From a virus: a DNA stretch of 28,427 nucleotides. The position numbers and the translations under genes were made by a program. Position 1 is the first letter of the stretch. Every line of letters begins with the position of its first letter. This document shows positions 11,521 through 17,904 of this stretch, piece after piece. The stretch lies in the IMG/VR virus record IMGVR_UViG_3300036790_000800, positions 1-28,427 of that record; one strand, given 5' to 3'. The notes beneath the pieces are model-generated. The model worked only from the letters and a program-made list of their open reading frames with translations. It ran no database searches and was not told the DNA's origin.

Positions 11521-12266
11521 GTGCGATCGGCGAGGAGATCTCGCGCATCGGAGAAGCCCACGCGCGGATCCTGGACGAGCTCGGCGATCGGCCGCTCGAT
11601 CACGCGGAGCTGGCCGCGGCTACAGGCCTTTCCGGCTCGCTGCTGCTGAACTCGGTGCGCACGCTCGAGCGCGGAGGCCGGATCCGCTACGTGCGCGGCC
11701 GCTACGAACTCACAGGCTCGCCGGTCGCGCTGCGCGCGGATGACGAGGGCGGCATGGTGCTGTCGCCCGACCCGCGGCCGCGGCCGCGGCCGGAGCCACC
11801 GGCGCCGGCGAGTGCCTCGCAGGCCGCCGCGGCGATCGCCACGGCGCGCGCGACGCCAGGGCGGCGTGACGCAACGAAACCGTCAATCGATGAGACGGAA
11901 TCGCCTGTCGGCGCAACAAAGCCTGCGATTTCCGAGACGAAAGCCACGATTCATGAAACGCCGGCACCCGCCGGCGGCACTAGCCAGGAGACAGCCATGC
12001 CAAGAGGTGTTTACCCGCGGAAGCCCAAGACGCCCCGACCCGCAGCCGCACCGAATCCGCCGCGTCCACGACGAATGACCGCGACGGTATCCAGCGCATT
12101 CGAGCCGTTCCACATTCCCGCATCGCCCGCGCTGGCCGCAACATTTGAGGACGGGATCGTGAAGGTCGCCAACGATCCTGCACACCCGGTCGCGATGACC
12201 CTGGCGCAAGCGGACCAGTTCGCCGACTGGTGGAGGCGATCACGCGGAACAGCGACGGCGCTGTGA
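11517..12266 (+). CDS. Winged-helix protein with long disordered linker
   Basis: A 249-residue protein with a GTG start in a GTGA overlap. Residues about 10-68 (ARILDELGDRPLDHAELAAATGL, SLLLNSVRTLERGGRIRYVRG) form a MarR/IclR-like winged helix that should bind DNA. Residues about 80-160 are low complexity: a Pro/Arg stretch, Ala-rich sequence, then imperfect repeats with KPSIDET, KPAISET and KATIHET. From Met161 (11997) the tail begins MPRGVYPRKPK and ends VAMTLAQADQFADWWRR. That ATG has its own strong ribosome site (see the nested entry), so this may be a fusion that can also yield a short product. It overlaps RusA by 4 bp. Confidence 0.68.
   Translation: MSAIGEEISRIGEAHARILDELGDRPLDHAELAAATGLSGSLLLNSVRTLERGGRIRYVRGRYELTGSPVALRADDEGGMVLSPDPRPRPRPEPPAPASASQAAAAIATARATPGRRDATKPSIDETESPVGATKPAISETKATIHETPAPAGGTSQETAMPRGVYPRKPKTPRPAAAPNPPRPRRMTATVSSAFEPFHIPASPALAATFEDGIVKVANDPAHPVAMTLAQADQFADWWRRSRGTATAL
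11997..12266 (+). CDS. Possible nested gene: in-frame short product of the preceding ORF
   Basis: AGGAG (11986-11990) lies six bases before an ATG at 11997 that is in frame with the long protein. From it an 89-residue product could be made, starting MPRGVYPRKPK, the kind of opening often seen in free-standing phage proteins. Either the upstream winged-helix gene has fused with this gene, or both the long and the short form are translated. Confidence 0.4.
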   Translation: MPRGVYPRKPKTPRPAAAPNPPRPRRMTATVSSAFEPFHIPASPALAATFEDGIVKVANDPAHPVAMTLAQADQFADWWRRSRGTATAL

Positions 12267-12667
12267 CATTGCACCTGGTCGAGCGCAGCAGCGGCACGCG
12301 CCCGCCCGTACGGCTGACTTTCACGCTGCCTTACCCGCCGACGACGAATAACCTCTTCGCCGGCGCGTTCGGCGGCCGCCGGCTTTCAGTGACCGCCAGG
12401 GCGTACGTCAAGCGAGTGGCCGAGCTCGCGCTGATGAACGCGCAGCACATGCCGCGTTTCGTCCTGACCGGGCGCATCGGGATCGCGCTGGTCGCATCGC
12501 CCCCGGACGCGCGCGATCGCGACCTGGACAACCTGCTGAAGGCGCCGCTCGACGCGCTGAAAAAATGCGGCGTGCTGCGCGACGACTGCGACATCGACGA
12601 CATTCACATCCGGCGCGGCTCGATCATTCCAGGCGGCCGCCTCGAGGTCACGCTGTGGCAGCTTTGA
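12263..12667 (+). CDS. rusA: RusA-family Holliday junction resolvase
   Basis: A 134-residue endodeoxyribonuclease that resolves Holliday junctions during phage recombination and replication. Family signatures: LPYPPTTNNLF near residue 22, and DRDLDNLLKAPLDAL at about 85-99, where Asp87, Asp89 and Lys93 correspond to the metal- and junction-binding residues. A further acidic patch (GVLRDDCDIDDIHIRRG) follows, then a C-terminal strand. The frame is open back to a GTG at 12230. I chose the GTG at 12263 because it overlaps the previous stop in the same 4-bp manner as its neighbours, and the resulting length is usual for RusA. Placement just before the late regulator is also typical. Confidence 0.87.
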   Translation: MTLHLVERSSGTRPPVRLTFTLPYPPTTNNLFAGAFGGRRLSVTARAYVKRVAELALMNAQHMPRFVLTGRIGIALVASPPDARDRDLDNLLKAPLDALKKCGVLRDDCDIDDIHIRRGSIIPGGRLEVTLWQL

Positions 12668-12867
12668 ACCGACCGGATCCGCGCGGCGTGCGCGGCTACC
12701 TGGTACGCCGCCTGCGCGGCTGTCCGCGAAACCAGGTATACATTGTCCCGGGGTCTCCAGCCTCTAAGTGGTGGAATTTCAAGGACGGAATTGCCGTCGT
12801 GGACCAATCACTGACCGCCGCGCTCGAACAAGTCCACCGGTTGACGGGGAACGAAGCATGCACCTGA
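12655..12867 (+). CDS. Small early protein, unknown function
   Basis: A 70-residue protein. A GTG at 12655 and a TTG at 12664, the latter overlapping the RusA stop, are both possible starts. The sequence RGVRGYLVRRLRGCPRNQVYIVPGSPASKWWNFKDGIAVVDQSLTAAL is natural-looking, with beta strands and a final helix. Its stop overlaps the following ATG by 10 bp. No family recognised. Existence is supported by gene packing only. Confidence 0.5.
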   Translation: MAALNRPDPRGVRGYLVRRLRGCPRNQVYIVPGSPASKWWNFKDGIAVVDQSLTAALEQVHRLTGNEACT

Positions 12868-13316
12868 GAGGATGGATCGAGCCGCTGCTGCGCGACTTCG
12901 GAAATCAGAAACGTCGAGCCATCACCGGGATCCGCCACCTGCGAGGCGGGGGCACGCACGAGGACGGCTGGCCGACGATCTCGGCCGCCGCCTTTGCCAA
13001 GGAGGGCGGCATCACCCTGGCAGCCGGCGCGCCCCAGGCGCGCGGCCTCTACTACGGCGAGGTCTACACGAAAGAAGCGCTGGAAATTTGGAGGATTTAC
13101 GAACAGTTACCCTACGACATGCGCGAGATCATCTTCGCGCATTTCGTGGCCACCGAGGACGCTCCGGCTAAGGCGCGCGAGCTCGGGATCTCGGTTCGCA
13201 GCTACTGGGACCGGCTCAAGAATGTCTACTCGTTCGTCGCCGGCTACCTGATGGCCGCTGGCATCAAACCGCCGTCCGGGGCGCCGAAAACCGTGTGCAC
13301 GCCTGAAACGCAATAG
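12858..13316 (+). CDS. Q-like late gene regulator (antitermination-type)
   Basis: A 152-residue protein, last gene of the early operon. The C-terminal half has a sigma-region-4-like helix-turn-helix (about 100-140: LPYDMREIIFAHFVATEDAPAKARELGISVRSYWDRLKNVY, given in pieces: AKARELGISVRSYWDRL as HTH). Phage Q-type or ArpU-like late activators share this feature. The N-terminal part (ITGIRHLRGGGTHEDGWPTISAAAF) is less conserved. Directly downstream lie a promoter and a strong terminator, exactly the arrangement on which Q-type antiterminators act. The assignment rests on position plus this HTH. The ATG at 12858 was chosen because the upstream extension to 12768 overlaps the neighbour. Confidence 0.65.
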   Translation: MHLRGWIEPLLRDFGNQKRRAITGIRHLRGGGTHEDGWPTISAAAFAKEGGITLAAGAPQARGLYYGEVYTKEALEIWRIYEQLPYDMREIIFAHFVATEDAPAKARELGISVRSYWDRLKNVYSFVAGYLMAAGIKPPSGAPKTVCTPETQ

Positions 13317-13333
13317 ATTGCGCCCCGTCGGTG

Positions 13334-13363
13334 TTGCGCCTACAGGATCTTGTGCTGTATAAC
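13334..13363 (+). promoter_or_regulatory. Candidate late promoter
   Basis: TTGCGC (13334-13339) and TATAAC (13358-13363) with an 18-base spacer lie in the gap after the Q-like gene. Transcription would begin near 13370 and meet the terminator after about 40 bases, as in the lambda pR'-tR' pair that Q protein controls. Confidence 0.55.
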
Positions 13364-13406
13364 GCCCGGAACTTGCAATTAGGGCGATTTTCCCCATCGC
13401 TCAGTG

Positions 13407-13433
13407 AAGGCCCCGTTCGCGGGGCCTTTTCGT
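13407..13433 (+). terminator. Rho-independent terminator
   Basis: AAGGCCCC (13407-13414), a six-base loop GTTCGC, and GGGGCCTT (13421-13428) form an 8-bp GC-rich stem followed by TTCGTTT. It ends transcription from the early operon and from the promoter just upstream unless antiterminated. Confidence 0.82.
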
Positions 13434-13544
13434 TTCCGTTTCGCGTGCCGCGGCTCTTTCTCCCCTGCCGCGGCTTTCGGCCCGGCGCTCGTCGGGCCAG
13501 CTTCTTACATCGATCGCCGCCACGGCGCACAGGTGCCGTAACCG

Positions 13545-14246
13545 ATGGCGGTCTCATTCCAAAGCGTCCCGGTAGCAGCATGGGGCAACGCCCTAAGCCC
13601 TAGCGGCTCCGCAGCCTTCGCGCCCACGGCAGCGAGCGATCAGCTCCTATGCGTTGGCCTGAACGGATCGGGCACCGGCCTGAATGCGATATTCAGCGGC
13701 ACCGGCACGTTCACGTCGCTGACCTCGATCAACGACATCAACAACGGCAACAGCGTCACCGCATACGTCAACGCGGCATGCTCGGGAGCTTCTCAGACCG
13801 TTACCAACACCGGTGCAACCGGTCAGTTCATGTGGTCATGGGTGCTGGAATACATCGGCGCCACGACGGTTACGGCGGTAGCGAATCTATCGCACACGCC
13901 GGGCGCCGGTGCGGGCGCGATCTTGGGCACCAGTCAGAGTGTTCCGTCAGGGCAAATTCTTGTTGCGCTGTGCATGGACACGAGCGGCGGCACGACAGCG
14001 ATCAGCAGTCCGGGCGGCACGAATCGCGGTAGTGGGTCGCTCGGCGCAGGCACCAGCATCCCGTATTGCTGGACGGAGTACGCGGGAGCCGGAGCCGCGA
14101 TTCAGCCCAGCTTCACCTCCAGCTCCGGTGCCGCGCACAGTTTCGTCATCATTCAGTTTCTGCTGACGCCGCCGGCAACGAGCTTTCCGCCGGTCCCCGA
14201 ATCGCTTTCGCTCAAAAGCCAGGTCAACGCCCTATTGGTCAACTGA
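13545..14246 (+). CDS. Beta-rich putative virion or surface protein
   Basis: A 233-residue protein rich in Ser, Thr, Gly, Ala and Asn with few charges. Its strands (TASDQLLCVGLNGSG, FTSLTSINDINNGNSVTAYV, TVTAVANLSH, SGQILVALCMDTSGG, AHSFVIIQFLLTP) suggest a jelly-roll or immunoglobulin-like sandwich. Residues after 215 form a short linear tail. No export signal is visible, so a virion component (decoration, fibre or tail accessory) is the best guess. It is the first late gene after the terminator, with AGGTG about nine bases before the ATG. No family was recognised with certainty. Confidence 0.62.
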   Translation: MAVSFQSVPVAAWGNALSPSGSAAFAPTAASDQLLCVGLNGSGTGLNAIFSGTGTFTSLTSINDINNGNSVTAYVNAACSGASQTVTNTGATGQFMWSWVLEYIGATTVTAVANLSHTPGAGAGAILGTSQSVPSGQILVALCMDTSGGTTAISSPGGTNRGSGSLGAGTSIPYCWTEYAGAGAAIQPSFTSSSGAAHSFVIIQFLLTPPATSFPPVPESLSLKSQVNALLVN

Positions 14247-14260
14247 GGAGCAGTAGCACC

Positions 14261-14524
14261 ATGTCCCGATTCGTCATTCGCCACCCCAAGGGCGGCCTGT
14301 TCACTGAGGTCGACATCGTCGGCACCGTTAAGAGCACCGAGTCAGCTGGCCCTGATCAAGACGTCGTGCATCGGCGTCACAGCCTATCGCCGCGTTTCGA
14401 TGGTCTGCACCCGTCGCAGGCCTCGAAGTTCGATACCGCCGAGGACGCCACCGGCCTCATGGCGCACCCGCACCTGGCCGATGCCAAGGCGTTCGAGGGC
14501 TGCACGGTCGAGCCGGCGACCTGA
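14261..14524 (+). CDS. Small late protein, unknown function
   Basis: An 87-residue protein starting at the ATG 14261, preceded by GAGGAG about eleven bases upstream. The upstream open frame to 14066 is a shadow. The sequence has His/Asp-rich patches (VVHRRHSLSPRFDGLHPSQ, MAHPHLADAKAFEGC) and an initial beta strand (RFVIRHPKGGLFTEVDIVG). It resembles no family I know. It lies between two beta-rich putative structural genes and so is probably a minor virion or assembly protein. Confidence 0.52.
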   Translation: MSRFVIRHPKGGLFTEVDIVGTVKSTESAGPDQDVVHRRHSLSPRFDGLHPSQASKFDTAEDATGLMAHPHLADAKAFEGCTVEPAT

Positions 14525-14574
14525 AGCGCGATCGCGCACCGTTCCGCAAATCTCCAAACCTCGAGGAAATCGCA

Positions 14575-15162
14575 ATGATCCGTAACCTGTCGCGCGCGCG
14601 CCTGGTGCTCGGGCTGATCATGCTCGTGCTGCTCGCCGCCCTGCTGTTCGTACATCCGGAGCCCGGCCTGGCGCTGGCCATGTTCATCGGGCCGTGCTAC
14701 GCCGTCGTCAATAACGGCGTTTCGATTTCGACCGCGATCACGGCGGTGCAGTACAAGGCCGGCACCAACGGCGCCGCCGAGATCCTGCGAGCCTCGCTCA
14801 GCCAGGGGTCCAGCGCGAACAGTGCGCCGATCGCAGCGTCGCTCCTGCGCAAGACCGCCGGCGCGACCGTGACCACGGGCGTCGCCGGTACCACGGTTGT
14901 GAAGCAGAATCCGATCAATCCGACGACCGACGCGTCGCTCGGAACATCGGCCACCGGTATCACGGCCAGTGCCGAGGGCACCAACGGTGAGCAGTTCCTG
15001 AGCGACGGCTTCAATGACCTGAATGGCCAGACGTGGCTGCCCGCGCAAGAGGAGCGAATGCTGGTGCCGCAAGGCGGAATCGTCGGGCTGACGTTCCTGG
15101 CCGCGCCGCAGTCTGCGACCCGGTACGGCCGCATCGCCTGGCGCGAGCTTCGCGGCAGCTGA
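14575..15162 (+). CDS. Putative virion protein with an N-terminal membrane segment
   Basis: A 195-residue protein preceded by GAGGAAA. Residues about 9-29 (LVLGLIMLVLLAALLFVHP) are a clear membrane-spanning or signal-anchor helix. From about residue 36 the rest is uncharged, beta-rich and Thr/Ala/Gly-rich (VSISTAITAVQYKAG..., TAGATVTTGVAGTTVV). It ends QTWLPAQEERMLVPQGGIVGLTFLAAP...YGRIAWREL, a pattern I associate with phage structural proteins that carry the same ending without the membrane helix. The helix may be a fusion, or the real start may be Met36 (14680), which lacks a good ribosome site. Confidence 0.6.
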   Translation: MIRNLSRARLVLGLIMLVLLAALLFVHPEPGLALAMFIGPCYAVVNNGVSISTAITAVQYKAGTNGAAEILRASLSQGSSANSAPIAASLLRKTAGATVTTGVAGTTVVKQNPINPTTDASLGTSATGITASAEGTNGEQFLSDGFNDLNGQTWLPAQEERMLVPQGGIVGLTFLAAPQSATRYGRIAWRELRGS

Positions 15163-15164
15163 TC

Positions 15165-15527
15165 GTGCTTCGGTCGAACGTCTACAAGACGCCGCGACCG
15201 CACGAGATTGAGCTGCCCAGAAAGGACGACCTGGCGGAGATCCGGCGCTCGCACTGCGTCGCGGAATCCGGGCTGCTGCTCCAGGTCGTCGGCGACCCGC
15301 ACCTGTGCTATTGCCAGTGTGCGGATTGCGGTCAGGAGGTCACCGAGTATTTCGTCGAGGTTTACTCGCCCTGCGCGCAATGGTGGTTCAAGACGCCGGG
15401 CCCGTGGTTCTACCCGATCGACTGGCTCAAGCGCGTCGACCCGCGCGATCCGGTGCAATACGAGCGCGTGCGCAACTACATGCCGCTGTGGCCGACTGAG
15501 CAGCAGATCGCGCTGGCAAATCGATGA
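15165..15527 (+). CDS. Late protein with a cysteine cluster, unknown function
   Basis: A 120-residue protein with a GTG start two bases after the previous stop codon. A cysteine group CYCQCADCGQE (about residues 46-56) suggests a zinc knuckle. Aromatic sequence follows (WWFKTPGPWFYPIDWLKRV) and then a charged C-terminus. No family recognised. It overlaps the repeat-protein gene by 4 bp (ATGA). It may be a chaperone or minor structural protein. Confidence 0.52.
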   Translation: MLRSNVYKTPRPHEIELPRKDDLAEIRRSHCVAESGLLLQVVGDPHLCYCQCADCGQEVTEYFVEVYSPCAQWWFKTPGPWFYPIDWLKRVDPRDPVQYERVRNYMPLWPTEQQIALANR

Positions 15528-16558
15528 GCACATTTCGGCCGGTGCAGCCGCCGCAGCAGCCCGCGGTATTCTTTACACCTGGTGCTGCAGCGTCATTTCC
15601 GGCTGGCGCGCTTCAGCAGATCATCGGCAGATCTGGCTCGGACATCGCGGCACTCGATGAAGTACTGCCGCCGTTCATCGTGCAACCAGCGACGTCGCGC
15701 GTGATTTCGCCGCAACCCCTGCCGCCGATCGCGCCGCCGGCGCGCAGCGACCTGGCTGCGCTCGATGAAACGCTGCCGCCGTTTGTGATACCGATTCCGC
15801 CGCCGGCGGCTTCGAACGTGCCGCCGGCGAGCAGCTCGGCGCCGGCGACGTCGATTCGCGCCGATCTTGCGCCGCTGGACGAGGTGCTGCCGCCGTTCAT
15901 CGTGCAACCGGCGATGTCGCGCGTGATTTCGCCACCGGTGGCGCAATCGATCAGTCCGGCGGCGCGTAACGACCTGGCTGCGCTTGAGGAATCGCTGCCG
16001 CCGTTTTTCGTGCCGCTGCCTAGCGCGCCGCCCGCAAACGTGCCGCCGGCGAGAAGCTCGTCGATACCTGCGGCCGCGCGCTCGGAATTCGCGCCGCTGG
16101 ACGAGGTGCTGCCGCCGTTCATCGTGCAACCAGGGATGTCGCGCGTGATTTCGCCGCAACCCCTGCAGGCGATCGCGCCGCCGGCGCGCAGCGACCTGGC
16201 TGCGCTCGATGAAACGCTGCCGTATTTCACGCCGGCAGTAAGCGTCCCGCGCGGGATCGCGGTGAGCGCGATGATCCCTGCGCCGCGAGATTTCGCTGCT
16301 TACCAGCTGCCTCGATCGCCGTCACCTGGTCAGATTCCGCGCTTTGTGCCGGCTGGCAGAATTGCTGCACCGGCGTTTGCGACCCTTGTCGATCGCGCAG
16401 CGCTGCAGCGGCAGATTTTCGCGCCGATCGTTTTCGAGATCATCAAGCCACCTGCCGATCGCGTGCTCGAGGCGTTCTACCAATCGCGCACATTGGTCGC
16501 GGTGTACGGCGATCGCAGGATCATCGTCACCTACCGCACGCGCACGCTGGAGGCGTGA
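15524..16558 (+). CDS. Proline-rich repeat protein, putative virion or surface component
   Basis: A 344-residue protein built around a 74-residue repeat. Two full units and about half of a third start with LPPFIVQPxxSRVISP, continue with ARxDLAALxExLPPF and NVPPA, and finish with APLDEV. Six copies of the motif L-[DE]-E-x-L-P-x-F are spaced along residues about 43-235. The remainder (about 236-344) is non-repetitive: GRIAAPAFATLVDRAALQRQIF, then EIIKPPADRVLEAFYQSRTLVAVYGDRRIIVTYRTR, a small beta-rich end domain. The unusual Pro/Ala/Ser composition suggests an extended fibre, stalk or spacer. No family recognised. The ATG at 15524 overlaps the preceding stop. Confidence 0.6.
   Translation: MSTFRPVQPPQQPAVFFTPGAAASFPAGALQQIIGRSGSDIAALDEVLPPFIVQPATSRVISPQPLPPIAPPARSDLAALDETLPPFVIPIPPPAASNVPPASSSAPATSIRADLAPLDEVLPPFIVQPAMSRVISPPVAQSISPAARNDLAALEESLPPFFVPLPSAPPANVPPARSSSIPAAARSEFAPLDEVLPPFIVQPGMSRVISPQPLQAIAPPARSDLAALDETLPYFTPAVSVPRGIAVSAMIPAPRDFAAYQLPRSPSPGQIPRFVPAGRIAAPAFATLVDRAALQRQIFAPIVFEIIKPPADRVLEAFYQSRTLVAVYGDRRIIVTYRTRTLEA
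15665..16230 (+). repeat. 222-bp tandem repeats within the Pro-rich gene
   Basis: The DNA word beginning CTGCCGCCGTTCATCGTGC occurs at 15665, 15887 and 16109, exactly 222 bp apart (74 codons). The first and third units stay nearly identical for about 115 bases (about 15665-15780 against 16109-16224), while the second has diverged more. That pattern implies recent duplication or gene conversion between units 1 and 3. Confidence 0.88.
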
Positions 16559-16564
16559 AAATTG

Positions 16565-17050
16565 ATGGACGCACGCCCGCAGCCGTACCGCGAGTATCTC
16601 GCGAAAGTCGGATTAAAGGCGCAGTTCGCGATCGACTGGGAAGACGAGCTCTCAATCCGTTGGCCAGCTGCAGGTCGCTATATCAGCGCCGGCGTTGTGG
16701 TTCGTCCGTCGATGGCGACCGGATTCGAGTACCTGTGCGCGGTCGCTGGTTACACCGGCAGCGCCGAGCCAGCCTGGCAAACGACTGACGGCACCACGAC
16801 GGTCGATGGTTCGGTGCAGTGGACTGCACAGCCGGTGTCGAATGCGTCGCTGACATCCACGGTGCAGTCGTCAACCTGGGCGCCGGTGAGCGGCGTCAGC
16901 TTGACCGGTGGCGCGGTCAACCGGCAGGAAGCGATCGTAACTGCCGACTTCTCGGCCGCGACGTCGCCAACTGACTACGACCTGGTCAACACGGTGACGC
17001 TGGTTGATGGAACGACGCGCGTTGGAATGTGGCGAGTCAAGATCCGCTAG
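16565..17050 (+). CDS. Putative structural protein with a carbohydrate-binding-like module
   Basis: A 161-residue protein. The central part (VVRPSMATGFEYLCAVAGYTGSAEPAWQT, given in parts: GFEYLCAVAGYTG, AEPAWQTTDGTT, GSVQWTA) is a small beta module found repeatedly in phage tail and fibre proteins and shaped like chitin-binding domains. The C-terminal part (residues about 95-161) is another beta region (SGVSLTGGAV..QEAIVTADFSA...LVNTVTLVDGTTRVGMW) reminiscent of phage tail sheets. A TTG three bases before the ATG is an alternative start, and GGAGG lies nine bases before it. It overlaps the HNH gene by 22 bp. A role in adsorption or capsid decoration is inferred only. Confidence 0.62.
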   Translation: MDARPQPYREYLAKVGLKAQFAIDWEDELSIRWPAAGRYISAGVVVRPSMATGFEYLCAVAGYTGSAEPAWQTTDGTTTVDGSVQWTAQPVSNASLTSTVQSSTWAPVSGVSLTGGAVNRQEAIVTADFSAATSPTDYDLVNTVTLVDGTTRVGMWRVKIR

Positions 17051-17454
17051 CGATTCGAAACGCATCGCGACAATACGCCGAGCACGATCGTGACTACGGT
17101 CGACGCTGGCGAACGGCGCGCGCTCGTTTCCTGCGGCAGCATCCGCTTTGCACTTATTGCCAGCGGCAAGGATTTACGGTTGCAGCGACGTGCGTCGATC
17201 ATATCGTCCCGCACCGTGGCGACCTGGTGCTGTTCTGGGACGAGACGAACTGGCAGAGCCTGTGCCAGCCGTGCCACGACGGCGCTAAGGCCGAGCTCGA
17301 ACGCACTGGCAAGCAGCTGCGCGGCTGTGACGCCGGCGGCGCTCCAGTCGATCCTCAGCACCCCTGGGCGGCCGAGGACAACGAACGAAGGCCACCGGGG
17401 GCAGTGAAATCTCTGGCACCTGGCGGCCGGACACCGCACGGGACAAACAAATGA
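17029..17454 (+). CDS. HNH endonuclease
   Basis: A 141-residue HNH nuclease. Zinc ligands Cys41 and Cys44 (LCTYC) and Cys79 and Cys82 (LCQPCH) frame the active site. The ββα-metal motif is complete, with Asp57-His58 (VDHIVPH), Asn74 (DETNWQSLC) and His83 (CHD). HNH proteins directly upstream of terminase genes in HK97-type phages work with TerL during cos cleavage and packaging, and that role is likely here. The only in-frame start is the GTG at 17029, which overlaps the previous gene by 22 bp. The C-terminal 40 residues are disordered and rich in Pro and Gly. Confidence 0.85.
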   Translation: MASQDPLAIRNASRQYAEHDRDYGRRWRTARARFLRQHPLCTYCQRQGFTVAATCVDHIVPHRGDLVLFWDETNWQSLCQPCHDGAKAELERTGKQLRGCDAGGAPVDPQHPWAAEDNERRPPGAVKSLAPGGRTPHGTNK

Positions 17455-17475
17455 GATATCCCGCAAGAATTTTTT

Positions 17476-17904
17476 ATGGACAAACCGGGCAGAAAAAGCG
17501 CGGCCGAGCGACATCTGGCGTCGGTGACCGTGTTGCCGGTCGGGCAGCTCAAGCCGCCTGACGAACTGACCGAGGAGCAGGGCAAAATATGGACCGAGAT
17601 CGTTCAGTCAAAGCCTGACGACTGGTTCGGCAGGGATTCGCACGCGCTGCTCGTGAATTACTGCATTGCAGTTATTCGCCGGCGCGCGATCACACGCGAG
17701 ATCGAACGCAAGATGGGGCTGAAGCGCCCGAATGTCGGTCAGCTCGAGAAGCTCCACGAAATGGAGCGCCGGCAGATCGCAACGATTAGCTCGCTGTCGA
17801 CCAAAATGCGACTTTCGCAGCAATCTAAGTACGGTCCGAGGGCCGCGGACACTGCGAGCAAGCACTATCCTGGCGTTCAGAAACCGTGGGAACAAAGCGC
17901 CTAA
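17476..17904 (+). CDS. Terminase small subunit (P27 family)
   Basis: A 142-residue DNA-recognition subunit of the packaging motor. The region LTEEQGKIWTEIVQSKPDDWF..DSHALLVNYC, with a later helical segment (ITREIERKMGL..LEKLHEMERRQ), and the ending STKMRLSQQSKYGPRAA are typical of the Terminase_4/P27 small subunits. It starts 21 bp after the HNH gene and overlaps the large subunit by 19 bp. It should form a ring that binds the cos or pac site and delivers the genome to TerL. The ribosome site before the ATG at 17476 is weak (AAGAA). Confidence 0.88.
   Translation: MDKPGRKSAAERHLASVTVLPVGQLKPPDELTEEQGKIWTEIVQSKPDDWFGRDSHALLVNYCIAVIRRRAITREIERKMGLKRPNVGQLEKLHEMERRQIATISSLSTKMRLSQQSKYGPRAADTASKHYPGVQKPWEQSA

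Noticed and set aside
15593-16230. Two long minus-strand open frames opposite the Pro-rich repeat gene
   Set aside because: The repeats keep the antisense frames open by period (222 is divisible by three). Composition and neighbours favour the plus strand.
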